Below, piece by piece: positions 1-10,889 of a stretch of 64,000 nucleotides of DNA. The translations under genes and the position numbers were made by a program. Source of the stretch: Ascaris suum (taxonomy: Eukaryota; Nematoda; Chromadorea; Rhabditida; Ascarididae); assembly GCA_013433145.1 (NCBI GenBank), contig CM024179.1, positions 7,041,300 to 7,105,299 on the forward strand, given 5' to 3'. Each line of letters starts with the position of its first letter. Within the stretch, counting starts at the first letter, position 1. The notes beneath the pieces were generated by a model. The model was not told where the DNA came from. It did not search any database and worked only from the letters and a program-made list of their open reading frames with translations.

Positions 1-1400
1 AGGGTGTTGGATATGGTTAGCTATCATGGGGCAATTGATGTGCTTGAGTGTTGAAGGATATCTGGAGGAATAGCGTCTGTGATGTGATCTTTTTCTAAAG
101 TATTTCGTCATGCTTATTTCTCATCTTTTTTTAATGGTTTTTTCTTTTATGCGAATTCACGGCTTGTGATTTTCTCTTCATGGTTGCTGTCTATGAGCAC
201 TACACATACTTCCCCATCAATTTCAGTGATTTTTTTTCTAAATTCAAGGGCATTCTTCATTGATGATTGCCTCGATTTGCAATTATTCTTCTCTTGTTTA
301 TAGCATCGAACTCTACGATTGAGGTACAAAATTGAATAACGTTTTGATTCTCTCCCATCAGTTTTTTTTTATTGCTGAAGCTAACTGCAGAGGAGCGAGA
401 GCTGCAATTTTTCCATTTAGAGGAATTTTACTATTCAAATCGAATTGTTTACATTGCTATGTAGTGCCAATTTTATTTTAATATTTATGCATACATTTTC
501 CAATATTGAAGAATTTTTCAATAATTTCTACGGTTGTAATTCGTTGTGATACGTGTTAGAGCTGCTGTTTTTTTTAATGCCGCAGCTTGTCATATAATAT
601 CGATGGGTCTTTTTATGTTTTCCCTCGAGTTTCTTCGTTCGCTTTGATAAGATTTGAGGAGAATGTCAACTTTGCAAGGGAGCGAATTAGCAATGAAATT
701 GGGCGGATCGTTTGAATATCAGTGAAATGACTGCCGTCAAAAATTTATACTTTGCATAGTATAAATGGTTACATCTACTTTTAACTGAAGAGATTATACA
801 GCTTATATGAGAAAATACTGAAGAAACTCGAATGCTTCGTGATTGTTGTGTTGTTCAATTACGCTTCAGAGTAGGGTAGTGTTGAACAGATGTGAATAAA
901 CATCCTACAGGAGGGTGTAATCGTCGTCGAAATGTGTTTTTCCTGGAAGGAGATGAAGAGAAAAGAGATTATTAATACAGATTAATAAATGGCAAGGAAA
1001 TTATAATGGTATTCCCTGTTTTATTGCTTTTTTTTGAAACGATTCGTTGAATTCGGGTTTGCGTTTTGGCAATTTCGTATCCGAGTTTCTAGTTCTCTTT
1101 TAGTCGTAATGTTTATCGATGACCCACATTTATAACGTGCAGTATTGCGGTATTAGTGACCCGGTGATGTGTTGTCGTTGTCTGTTTGCAACTACTGTGT
1201 TGTGCTTATACGTTTTAATAAAGCACTTTATGCTAATTTCGAAGGGTTTAACGCTTTACACCAATAATTGGTGTAGAGAATTCCCAAGCAGATGCTATAT
1301 GAATTCATTCATATTCACAGAGTGCTTGTATGAGGAGTACATAACTTGTTGGATGTGGTGCTGTACAGCCAACCCAAGATATCTACTTATGATCTAAACA
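1..1400. other. Intergenic DNA, no gene recognised
   Basis: AT-rich sequence. Open frames on both strands are short and lack family resemblance, splice-site support or signal peptides. The longest plus-strand frame (1119-1397) contains cysteines and hydrophobic stretches but I see no reason to call it a gene. Confidence 0.5.
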
Positions 1401-1827
1401 CTGCATTGATCACATTTACTCTTATAGTCGATTCTTGGTTATTGCTCACCATACAATGCCTTTGATTGACTTATGTGCTCTTGTGGCATCCCAGGTGGTA
1501 TCTGGGGTCTATATAAATTAGGCTCCAACCGTTTGTGTGTCATTCGTCATTCATCTTTGGTCTTTGGTCCTACCCGTGCTTGGGGATAGGGGTGCTCGCA
1601 GTCAAACTGCCTTTTCTTTCTCCCTTATGTCCTCGCATATCACCATTCACCGAGGCTATCTGCTGCGCCTCCTGCCTGCATTCGGTCTTCCTCAATGTTG
1701 GAGCTGCCAGTCACAACACAACGCTTTTGCAACTTAAAAGGTTTACAGAGGTTGAACACTGAACGTCAAAAACGAGTACTTTCCAAGAGAAAGAGGATCC
1801 CCAACTTTGCTGATCAGGAGACCTTGA

Positions 1828-2124
1828 AGTGATGGGGTGAAGGACTTCAAGCTGCACCTTACTGCTGTTACCTTACTCTTATTTTCTGCATGTTTGGATA
1901 TTAGCGCAGCGACTATGCTTCGTTCAGACGCTGTAAATTGTCGAAAGCTGATGGAAAGGTGCTGCAACAAAGAAGGTTGTCCAGGTTTCTTTGAAAAAAG
2001 TTCTTCCACAAATGGTTTCACAACAGGTGCGGACCTTGCGACTGGTATGCTTCTTGTGATAGGTGCGCCTCTCGTCGAACATAGCGCGTTACGTCTCGTT
2101 ATTGTTAGCAAAATGCAATCATAG
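1828..2124 (+). CDS. Possible exon of a secreted cysteine-rich protein
   Basis: The frame is open from 1828 to the stop at 2122-2124. It encodes a hydrophobic stretch (HLTAVTLLLFSACLDISA) that resembles a signal peptide, followed by a compact cysteine motif, NCRKLMERCCNKEGC, and a Ser/Thr/Gly-rich tail. There is no in-frame ATG before the hydrophobic stretch; the frame is entered after a TGA at 1825-1827, so an upstream exon supplying the start, or a decayed start, would be needed. I do not recognise the family. The opposite strand is also open over 1743-2111 for 122 codons, which weakens the case. Base composition is less AT-rich than the surroundings. Confidence 0.25.
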   Translation, partial: SDGVKDFKLHLTAVTLLLFSACLDISAATMLRSDAVNCRKLMERCCNKEGCPGFFEKSSSTNGFTTGADLATGMLLVIGAPLVEHSALRLVIVSKMQS

Positions 2125-4580
2125 AAGCATTTATGATTGGTACTGATTCACAGAAGGAGAACGTAAATAATGAGTTGAATTAAAGAGAAGTATGAGTTTA
2201 TGGGGTGAATTTCGGAGTGGAAGCAGAAAGCATCCAGGCAAGATCATTACTTAGTTTATTTTTCCGAGTAAGAGGAGGGCGATCCTGATCTTCAAGATTC
2301 GGAGGCGATGAGTGGATTCCCATTTCGGCCATAAAAGTATTTCAATGAAACCCTTCATTTGCAATTATTTACTCATTAAGAGGCAAACGTTATTCGTTTT
2401 TCCGTTCCTAGATAGAAGGAACGCAGAGGTGTTGTTTTTTTTACTACTGGGAAGACATTTAACTTTGCGCTTTTGGAATGAGGTCTTGTGATAGTGCACT
2501 AAGAAGACGCTATATCTGCGGGTATGGGCGCATTTGTCAGAAACTTTAATGCACAGAAGCCCACCCATCGACCCACCTAATTGTATTCAGCAATGACCTG
2601 TCGTAGTGCCGTTATTGTGGGTACTTACCTCATAAGTCATACCTCAGTGTGTAGTTACCTCCTATCTTGTATGAGCTGTTCGTTAAAGAAGTATTATACA
2701 GTAATTCCTCGTCGATGCAATCTGCCTATAACATTCAACAGAAACAGCATTTTTATTTGACGATGGAGGAAATATGCAGTTCTGTTTGGAATATGGAATA
2801 TGCAAATATGTAAATAAGCGATGGAAATATGCAAAAATTAACGGTGCAAAAAAAGAAAGCAGTGAAAGTTCATAAGGGTTATACGCATATGAAATTAAAT
2901 CACTTAGTGATGAATCCACTGGATGGGCTACGGTACTATAACGCTGGTATAAGATGCTATAAACGGTGCAAAGCATGAGAAATTAGTAATGATATTCACA
3001 TAAGAAGTTGATATTGAGAAAGTCGAAAAAAAAGAGCAACACGAGAAGCAATTGAATGAAGGAAATCAATCCGATTCGCTATTTTGCATTTGATGTGAAT
3101 CTTTCCTCAAAGACAAAAAAAGAGAAAATACGCTCAAATGGGATGAAAAGGTTTGATGATGTTGAAAAACATATGTAGATCGAACTAAGTTCCAGGATAC
3201 CAGAGAGATTTTGAATAAAAAAAGACGAAATCACTTGCCCATAATTAGGCTGAAGCGATCAACGAATCATTTGATCTCGATATCCTTTTTTCGTGGATTA
3301 CAGCCGATCTTTAGTGCACAGGATGGAACCATATAAAGTAACGAATACCTTCCGGTAGTCCTTCTATGTCGGGGTAATTCGAGATACGCAGAATATGACT
3401 CACAACCTGAATGGGTTTCAGTGAGGCTTCAACGCGGTGGCTGTGCCAGGAGGTGAGTATTCACGTAAACACCGACCTCCTTTGCAGGAGGGTCTGTCTA
3501 TACCATCTAATGCAAGGGACATTCAACCGGGAAAATTCGCTTATGGAATGATTCTTGATGGCTATAGCAAGCTGCTAGAGCTGTTAACATGTTCACAATA
3601 AAAGCAATCGTTACCATAGCATTCAAAAATCAGATCGATATATTCATCGGCGTTCTCTTTACAACAATTACAGCGTTCTCTTGTGAAAAGCTATTTGCAT
3701 AAATGCGAAACAGTGATGACTCGAGAATATGACTTTTGAGCATCTCAGATTAGCAACGCATGAATTTGATGGAACGATGGAAGTTTCTGGATGAAACATA
3801 GGTGAAAGTTTCTAGGTGGAAAGCATTCTCAGGTTTTATTCTGAAACTTCGTCCACACAAAAAATTTTCGGGCAATCTGCAGTCAGCACTCATTTTGTAA
3901 GCCTCCAACTTCAGCAGTAGTCTCGGATTGCTCGCCAAGTTGAAAACTTTAGTGGATTCAACGTAAGTCGCCTTTATTTGGACAAGTCATCAAGAGCTGT
4001 ATATCACTGCTGATTATCATTGATAATATCAGAGAAGCTAAAATCACTTAAAGGTTATTTTGAGCACATTGCCGAATGACGGTATGGAACTAGAGGATCT
4101 ATAATTCGAGACAGGGTTTAACGGAAGGCTTCTAGATAGCGATACCATAATCGGGCTTTCTCAGCGTTTGGGGTAATGTCCGATTCGAGACTGTGTCCAA
4201 GCAGAAAGCATAGAGGGTAACAGAAATTAGCAGTTGTTTTTTTAAATGAAACGTAAAGGTATACTACGTGCTGAAAATATTTTAAAATTCGGCTCGAAAG
4301 TAGCTTCCCTGATTACATCTAAATATACGCTGATATATCCATGTAATTTCGCATCGATGAGTTAGCAAAGGGGAAAGTATGCCATTGTCGGTCGTGGCAG
4401 CCGGTTTAAAGATAGAAGCAGTTTGCTCCAAATAACCGGCTGTCACAGTGGCGCTTCGAATACAACGGTGTGCTGCTCTGATTTTGCAGTCTATTTGAAA
4501 ATGGCAATAAATTTGGCGCAGTTCACAAACTTTTGCCCATTTCTTTAAAGATTTTCGCTTTTTTCGCTTTAGGAATTTTC
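2125..4580. other. Intergenic DNA, no gene recognised
   Basis: No convincing exon on either strand. Short frames at 2365-2568, 2683-2976 and 3750-3938 (minus) have no recognisable domain. The 15-mer cggtagtccttctat near 3354 recurs near 32283 in the decayed insertion of ECM29 intron 18, hinting at a shared dispersed repeat. Confidence 0.4.
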
Positions 4581-4584
4581 GCGA

Positions 4585-4762
4585 TGATAGGTCGGAGATT
4601 GATGAGCAGAGAGGTATCTTTTTTCACTCCCCAATCTCTTTATTAGGAAGGTGACGCCAAGTCCCCTCCCCTTCCTCATCCCTCCTCCCCCCCCCCCGGG
4701 GGTAAACTTCCCCTCCGAAGGCGGTGCCGGAACTTCAGCTTCGCATGTCAAATTTGTTGGAG
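4585..4762 (-). repeat. Inverted repeat copy A upstream of the XLF-like gene
   Basis: The reverse complement of this stretch aligns over about 175 bp, with small gaps, to 5930-6110 (for example acaaatttgacatgcgaag here against acaaatttggcatgcgaaa there, then the same G-rich core and ggggatgag-like tail). It contains a C11 run followed by G5 at 4687-4702. The two copies face each other and enclose exon 1 of the XLF-like gene. A short non-autonomous transposable element is likely; I saw no terminal inverted repeats. Confidence 0.65.
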
Positions 4763-5220
4763 CACCAGGTCTTGAAAACGTCTCAAGCTTATAACAATTA
4801 TGCTAATTTGATTACACTCGCAAATTTTGCTTCTTTCATGTTTGCTTGATATTTACTATCCTCCAGCAGAAACTGTAGGTATATCATACTAGTTGTGACA
4901 TGCCTCTTCACTTATTTCTTTTCTCTTTCATTTATACTCGTTTTTGGGCGAATTTTGCTTTTATTTGGAAATCGGTTTGCGCTGCTGCCTTGATCCGAGC
5001 CGACGAGCAGCGGAAAGCAAAAGAAGTGGACAAGAGGGGGGGAAAGGGAGACTGTATACAGGGGAGGGAAAAGGGTGATTGTGAACAGGGTAGGGAAAGG
5101 GAGACTAGGTCGTACGGTTTTTTGCATTTGCTTATTCATAGGGATATCCGTAGAAATAGAATGGCTATTAGCTGAGTGTGAATTGTGCATATTGAAATAA
5201 GAGATATTCATAATGAATGT

Positions 5221-5229
5221 TGCTTGCAG
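5221..5229 (+). other. Probable spliced-leader acceptor of the XLF-like gene
   Basis: The acceptor-like tgcttgcag ends 6 nt before the proposed ATG at 5236, and no upstream exon is needed to complete the protein. An acceptor this close to a start codon is typical of nematode trans-splicing. Confidence 0.5.
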
Positions 5230-5235
5230 CATCTA

Positions 5236-5334
5236 ATGGATATTAGCACCGGAAATGCGTTGCTAAGTATCGCTTGGATCTCGGCAGGTTTCTCTAATGA
5301 ATCTCGGAAGTACGCTATCAAACTTTTATACCAG
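5236..5334 (+). CDS. NHEJ1: XLF-like gene exon 1
   Basis: Residues 1-33, ATG to CAG before the donor gtatat; phase 0. It contains the Ala-Trp pair (residues 13-14) equivalent to the early AW of human XLF and the strand KYAIKLLYQ. It was chosen because it joins in phase to exon 2 and completes the head domain. Confidence 0.75.
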
Positions 5335-8300
5335 GTATATTAGCTGTGTACCTTTCGTAGAGAAAAATTTGCACAAGTACGCTCTTAGTGCGTGGCCATC
5401 TATCGAAGACCTAGGCCGGCGTTCAGGTCGGTTTTAGCGTTGCGCTTAGTATATTAATCGTAAATAAACATTCCAACAGTTTTCTCTTTTCATTCCGAGT
5501 ACCCATCATCTCTGACCGTATTAGTCAGAGGCGCATTTGTCTCATAGTTGTTTTCACTTATTTTCTTGCCATTATAGCGATGCGGGAACAAACGAAATAA
5601 GAAGTAAGGATGCGCTTATCTTGCCGTATTGGTCAGAAGTAGGATTGACATGTTTTCTATATCGGGACAGGGAAGGAGAGGAAGGGATGATTCACTCCTG
5701 CCGTCTAATCGGAAGCCTCTTACTTTTCATCCCTGAAGGGGTCCTTCGTCATGTTCCTCTTATCACTCCTCTTTCCCTTGTCACTTCAAATTTCCTGCAG
5801 AAGAATAGCAAACGTCAAGCAAGCATAAAGAGCGAGAGAAATTTGCAAATGCAATCAAATTATTATAGTTATTGCAAGGTTGAGACGCTTTCAAGAGCTG
5901 AATTGGGGAAGACATGAAAAATATTTTCCAAACAAATTTGGCATGCGAAATTGAAGTTTCCTGATCACCTTCGGGGGGAAGTTCACTCCTCGAAGGAGGA
6001 GGGGGGATGAGGTGGAGAGGAACCTAGCGTTACCTTACTACTAAAGGGACTGGGGATGAGAGAAGATACTTCCCTCCTCGTAAATTCCTCCTCAACAATC
6101 TCCTTCCGATCACGTCAGTGCTATTCATAAGTATCGCAGTTAAATAAATGGCAAGGTTTCCTTACTTCGACCTCCTTTGGGAATTTCGAATGTGTGAAAC
6201 AACTGGATAGGTTACCACTTGGTATATACCAAAAAGTGAGCACTATTTATAGGATGGTCGATTAACAACGCTTTTTACGGACTATCGAGAGCTGTTCGTA
6301 GAGCAGGTACGACTCAGTGATCGCTTCTCTGAGTTGAACGCTAAACTCAGTGCACCTGATGATGTACTCGTTGCAAAGCTTGAAGATTTATTTGCATCGT
6401 CATCGTCGAAATGTGAGCTGACAGCCGAACGTGAAAATGTGACAGTCAACTTGGAGAGTACGAAAGGCAAACGTATCTTCAGATGGAGGTTCGAAGGACA
6501 TTTGATTGATGACGGCCATGAGTTGGTATCTTTTAAAAAATTTTTCTTTTATTGAAGTGAATTAAAGGAATATTTTCGTTTTTATGGCGATATATCGTTG
6601 GATTTTTTTTCTCGCCGATCCTATGTGAATATGATCAAATATTGATGTAATATTTTCTCGAAGAATTGATGATGAAAACGGAGTTGTTTATTTTCATTGT
6701 TCTGCACCAAATTTTGTTTGATTACTTTCGATGTCTACGCTGTTCATTTCCTCCATCTTGCATTAGCTTAATGAACGCTAATAATTTCATAGTGAATCAC
6801 AAATTTTATGGGAAAGTTGCGTGCATGCTCACATTATTAATATATTAGTCAGTTAATAGGTATGCTGGATTGTTTTTTGTCTTAGTGGGCTCATCGCTTA
6901 TTAATTTACAAAATTGTGTATCGGTCGAATTTCGCTTTCTGGCCTTGAGGCCAAGGTATTTCACTCAGTTTGGCAGAAACCTCACGATTCAGACAATCTC
7001 TGTGACAGCCAGAACATGAGGATGAGATCGTTCCGCTTTCACGGCTATTAGATATCGTGTCGTCCCCTTGAAGACCACCGTGCGCGTCCTAGTTTGAGAC
7101 AAGGCCTCCACACACTATCCAAATTCTATTGCTGTAGCTTAGCTGCTGTGTTTCGCGAGTTTTTTCTTCTTCTCCGATCATCTCCATCAGTTTCTTTCAA
7201 CATACCGCTTAAAAGCTAAAGAAGGAGGGGAGGAGTAGCTTCTTTTTTTTAAACCAACCATCCTCACCTTCACATTTCTGTGTATCGTCTATAGAAGAGG
7301 GGATTGTTGCAAACATTAGAAATGCGCCTTATCGATAGCGATAAGATGATCGAAGAAATTAAAGTTTTTAATCGATTGTGCCGACATGTTGCAGTTTTTT
7401 GGCCATGTTGTGCGCCCTTTGTTGGATATGTTATCGATGGCAGCCAATTTGCATCGACTGGAATTTCTCAAAGGTAATATCAGTTTACTTGCATTTGAAA
7501 GGACAGCTCCTCACCACCTTCTTTTCACGATTATTTGCAACGCAGTTTATGGGTCGATGATGTGCGCTTGTTTGATGTCATTCCCTTGTGTTGATCGTTT
7601 CCTTAGCGATAGGTAAAGTGCGAGAAATATTTTCCATAGTAATCTGGGAAGCTGAGCGCTGTTCACTTGATAAACATTATTATTTAATTCTCCTCCCATC
7701 TTTAGTACGATATTAATTGCTACCCTTGGACATTGCTACGTCATAATTATGTAAATTAGCCTTTATTCAGGCAAATTCCATTATAATGAGTCACTTTTGA
7801 TCTATTGAATATGCGAGGAAGTGGAGCTTTACACCGAACGAAAAACACCTCACGTCACTTTGCTTCGGGAGAATATGATTGGATTTCCACGAATTCTGTC
7901 GCTAACCCATTTATGTGGAAGCAGCGTTGTTTTTGGTGCTTCGACGTTGTTTCGATTAATATGATCGATGGACATAGCTAACCTTATAACCTTTCGTTCG
8001 CCTAGCTAATGTCGAAGAGGAGGTGAAGTGGAAGTCGATCTCTTCCCTTCCCTCCCCCTCGCCACCTTCTTTACTTATTTCATCACCGCATGCGTGTTTT
8101 CATTTATTAACGTTAATCTTTTTTTCAAATAGAACTGAGTTCAGTTCATGAAAAAGAGGAATGAAAGCTGCAAGCAGAAAAGAAATTATCAACGAATTTT
8201 TTATATTCTAGGTAGCTAATGCCACATGTTACAATGTAAGCTTCTATATAATCCTTTTGGATTAACGAAACTAGTATTAGACCAGATAAACCTTTTATGT

Positions 8301-8818
8301 AAATGAACTGTTCCAGGCAGGTATTGAAAGTGCCTGAAATATGTGCCGGGAATATTGATACGATGCATTTGAAGTTGGGGAAGCACAAAAGGTGCTGCTT
8401 ACTTACCGATTGCAATCTGTTTGAGTTAACTAAGACGTAGATGCTTCTCGTTGCAGAATCCTCGAAACCAGTGTTATTGAAAGACGCTTTTGCACTCCCA
8501 CAAGTGCGCAAGTTGTATGAGATGACTGCATCATGTTTGAAACATTCAAAGAGTGAGTCGAACGATGATAACAGTTCACTGCCACCAACGCCTCAACCAG
8601 TTTTGCGGAAGCGTTCACCGAGTGCAAGCTGTGAATCTAACGGTTCGGGATCGATGCCACCAACCCCACCGCCTGCTGATACAAAGCAGTCAGATGCCTC
8701 AGAAGGACATACGGGTGATGCTGCAGAGGGAATGGATGCTAGTACGCCGGCGAAGTCGCCAGAGGCAAAAAAGAATTGCATGAAAGTCACACCTAAGAAG
8801 CGGAAGTTGAGATTCTGA
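5236..8818 (+). CDS. NHEJ1: XLF/NHEJ1-like DNA end-joining factor (4 exons)
   Basis: XLF bridges DNA ends with Ku and the ligase IV complex during non-homologous end joining in the nucleus. The model joins 5236-5334, 6253-6525, 7395-7473 and 8457-8818; phases 0, 0 and 1 match, and the total is 813 nt, 270 aa (human XLF: 299 aa). By hand alignment, LLSIAW...YAIKLLYQ+DGRLTTLF matches the human head start, SELNAKLSAPDDVLVAKLED matches [30 protein letters not shown] matches FYWNFHCML, and HVVRPLLDMLSM matches QHLIRPLMGMSL at the head-to-stalk turn. The tail (about 178-260) is polar with SP/TP sites and ends in PKKRKLRF, like the basic-plus-aromatic Ku-binding end of XLF. The stalk is shorter than in human, so an extra small exon in intron 3 is possible. 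A likely counterpart is the C. elegans NHEJ factor NHJ-1, which I could not compare here. Confidence 0.85.
5930..6110 (+). repeat. Inverted repeat copy B in intron 1 of the XLF-like gene
   Basis: Partner of copy A at 4585-4762 in opposite orientation, with roughly 75-80 percent identity by eye. It lies inside intron 1 of the XLF-like gene, so the transcript spans one arm only. Confidence 0.65.
6253..6525 (+). CDS. NHEJ1: XLF-like gene exon 2
   Basis: Residues 34-124, acceptor ctatttatag, donor gtatct after GAGTTG; phase 0 on both sides. It carries most of the XLF head domain including the LNAKLSAPDDV segment and the conserved Trp of FRWRF (residue 111). Confidence 0.88.
7395..7473 (+). CDS. 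NHEJ1: XLF-like gene exon 3
   Basis: Residues 125-150, acceptor tgttgcag, donor gtaata; ends in phase 1. It encodes FFGHVVRPLLDMLSMAANL, the helix that leads from head to stalk and aligns with human QHLIRPLMGMSLALQ. Confidence 0.85.
8457..8818 (+). CDS. NHEJ1: XLF-like gene exon 4
   Basis: Residues 151-270 and the TGA stop; acceptor cgttgcag. It starts with ESSKPVLLKDAFALPQ, a remnant of the stalk, and continues as a polar tail with five SP/TP sites (such as PPTPQP and PPTPPP). The end, TPKKRKLRF, combines a nuclear-localisation-like basic cluster with a terminal aromatic residue. Confidence 0.85.
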
Positions 8819-10880
8819 TGACAGGTTGTTGTATACTGCTTGTGTGCTGCTCTTTAATATCACTTCAATTTCTGCACACTTGAAAGTTGTGAAATAGTCA
8901 GTTGTACGCTCATCGATGGCGAGATTGTGAAATGCTTACAATCTGTCCGCTGTTGGCCATCTCCGGTGATCAGAGATCGTCAATTACTTCCGAACTAACC
9001 CGTTTCCTGACTAGTCAAGCTCCTCAATATACAAAGGAATACTCGGTGGTGCTGATCCTTGAGGCAGCACTAGCCATATGGATAGGTTTTGGGATCAAGC
9101 CTAGGCGGTACTTAAATTTTGTCGGCCAGGTTCCCAAATTCTCAGATGTTTCCGTATGTAAGGGCACTGAATGTCCAAGCGACGGAGCGGCGAAAACTAT
9201 ATAAGTGACCGGTGTGGTATAGCTAGAAGCGTTCGCTCTTACGCCACTAGCGTTCAACCCTCCGGCGGCTTAACAAGTCACAGCATAGACGTCATGGTGT
9301 GTGTTGGGAATGCTCCCGGCAGCCTTACCTGTGAATGTCCTCTGCATTCACTATTACATCATTATCACCAGAGATCATGCAGACGGAGCTGGGTTGTCAG
9401 AGACCGCAACAGGCATCATAGACACTCGTTTCTATGGATATGTAGCTGTCTTGTCTTTGGGGAAGTTTTATGGGGGAATTGAGCTGAACCCAAGGATCTC
9501 CTGACCACCATGCATGCTTCCATGTGCTCTTTATGAAAGCAAACAATATCGAGGTCCTCCTCACATATATGTATGTGCATATGTATTTGTATTTGTTTAT
9601 TTGCTTATGTGATGGTTTCAATTTGTTAATCACTAACGTTGAAGTTAAGGAACTGGATAGGTTGAGGCCCACACATCAGGAGAAGGGGAGGTCGAGTGAA
9701 TTCTCCCCTTGTGGAAATGAAGCGAATGAAGGCGATCCTTGAGCCCGTGCCGATTAGAAAAACGAATAGGAGAGAAAGTTCAAAGATTTCACACGTTTAT
9801 TGCGATTTATTGTTATTCTGTGGGAATCAACGCAGTCGTCGATTGACTGAGTTCAAATGTGTTCCGCCGCAGTGTCATTGTTCGTTTTCGTTCTTGTAAA
9901 TGTATTCTCAAAATAAATAAAGGTTTGTTTAATTCTGCAGAGGCAAAACGGAAATGAAGAAAAAGTATGCACAATATCCAAAGTGGGGATAAGAATTTCG
10001 GCTTAGGTTAATCCCCCCTCCAAGCGGTTCGATCAACTCAGCCTCACACATTCACGGACTAAGCCCGGTCACGACCGGGACCGGATTTGACTGAGACCGT
10101 TTTCCTTTGCAAACATATATAGTACGTGTGCAACGTCAACGCATAATTCTGTCCACCCTGTCTCTCCTCCCCCCCCCCCCCTCCCCCCGACCGCCTCCTC
10201 ACTCCTCCACCACAGGCTATGATGGCGATAGTGAGGGGGGCATTCTGAGCACAGATGTATGGCAATTCAGATTACTCGCAACTTCCTATAAAGCATGTAG
10301 TACAGTACGCTAATCTGTTTATTCGTACTTGTTTGCTAGCCCATGTCCGAGTTGGCATTTATTTCTTAATGAACTACTGCGAACTCATTAGAACAGGTAG
10401 ACTTTGAAGAAAATAAAGCAAATTTCCCCAGGTGTGCACTTTTGAACTACACCTAGCTGGTGTCATTAATAATGACCAACCCGGATGGCTTTACAGTGAA
10501 AGATCTGCCCCTCTTCACGGTTTACTTCTTGAACTACCCACTTCTCACTCGCATTTACCAGCTCAGTTACGTTCTGCTCATTTCATTCGATATTAAGTCG
10601 TTGGAATCCCTCCCAATAATGTATTTTATAGAGAAGCACGAAGCGGTGTTTGACGGTGTGGAGCGAAATAAAGGGTCCTGCATGTATAAACGATAGTTTA
10701 GTGTGGAAGGAGGGAGGGCGACAGGCGGTGGATAGAAAATCATCATGAGGATGAAACGCTAGCACGTGGCAAATCATGTGAACCCTTTCACTTTTCAATA
10801 CATATTTTGGAAATCACTGAGGATTCCCCTGCTTGAGGCAGTCTACGAAATGACATGTCGACAAGGGTACCGACCATCGA
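8819..10880. other. 3' flank and intergenic DNA, no gene recognised
   Basis: The part at 8900-9750 is less AT-rich and holds several overlapping open frames on both strands (for example 8902-9204 plus, 9024-9257 minus, 9171-9482 plus), but none shows a domain or spliced continuation I recognise. A C13 run at 10169-10181 and a C6 run follow. It could be 3' UTR plus decayed element. Confidence 0.4.
9912..9921 (+). promoter_or_regulatory. Candidate polyadenylation signal of the XLF-like gene
   Basis: Two overlapping AATAAA hexamers (9912-9917 and 9916-9921) lie about 1.1 kb after the XLF-like stop codon. No AATAAA occurs closer to the stop. The distance is long for a nematode 3' UTR, so the assignment is tentative. 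Confidence 0.3.
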
Positions 10881-10889
10881 TTCGCTTTC

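Noticed and set aside
5537..5917. 126-codon plus frame with YWSEVGLTCFLYRD, first considered as the XLF N-terminus
   Set aside because: It has no usable donor in phase with exon 2. The exon at 5236-5334 fits in length, phase and alignment.
8593..8790. Minus-strand frame over the XLF-like tail
   Set aside because: Antisense shadow of exon 4, produced by its low-complexity Ser/Pro coding.
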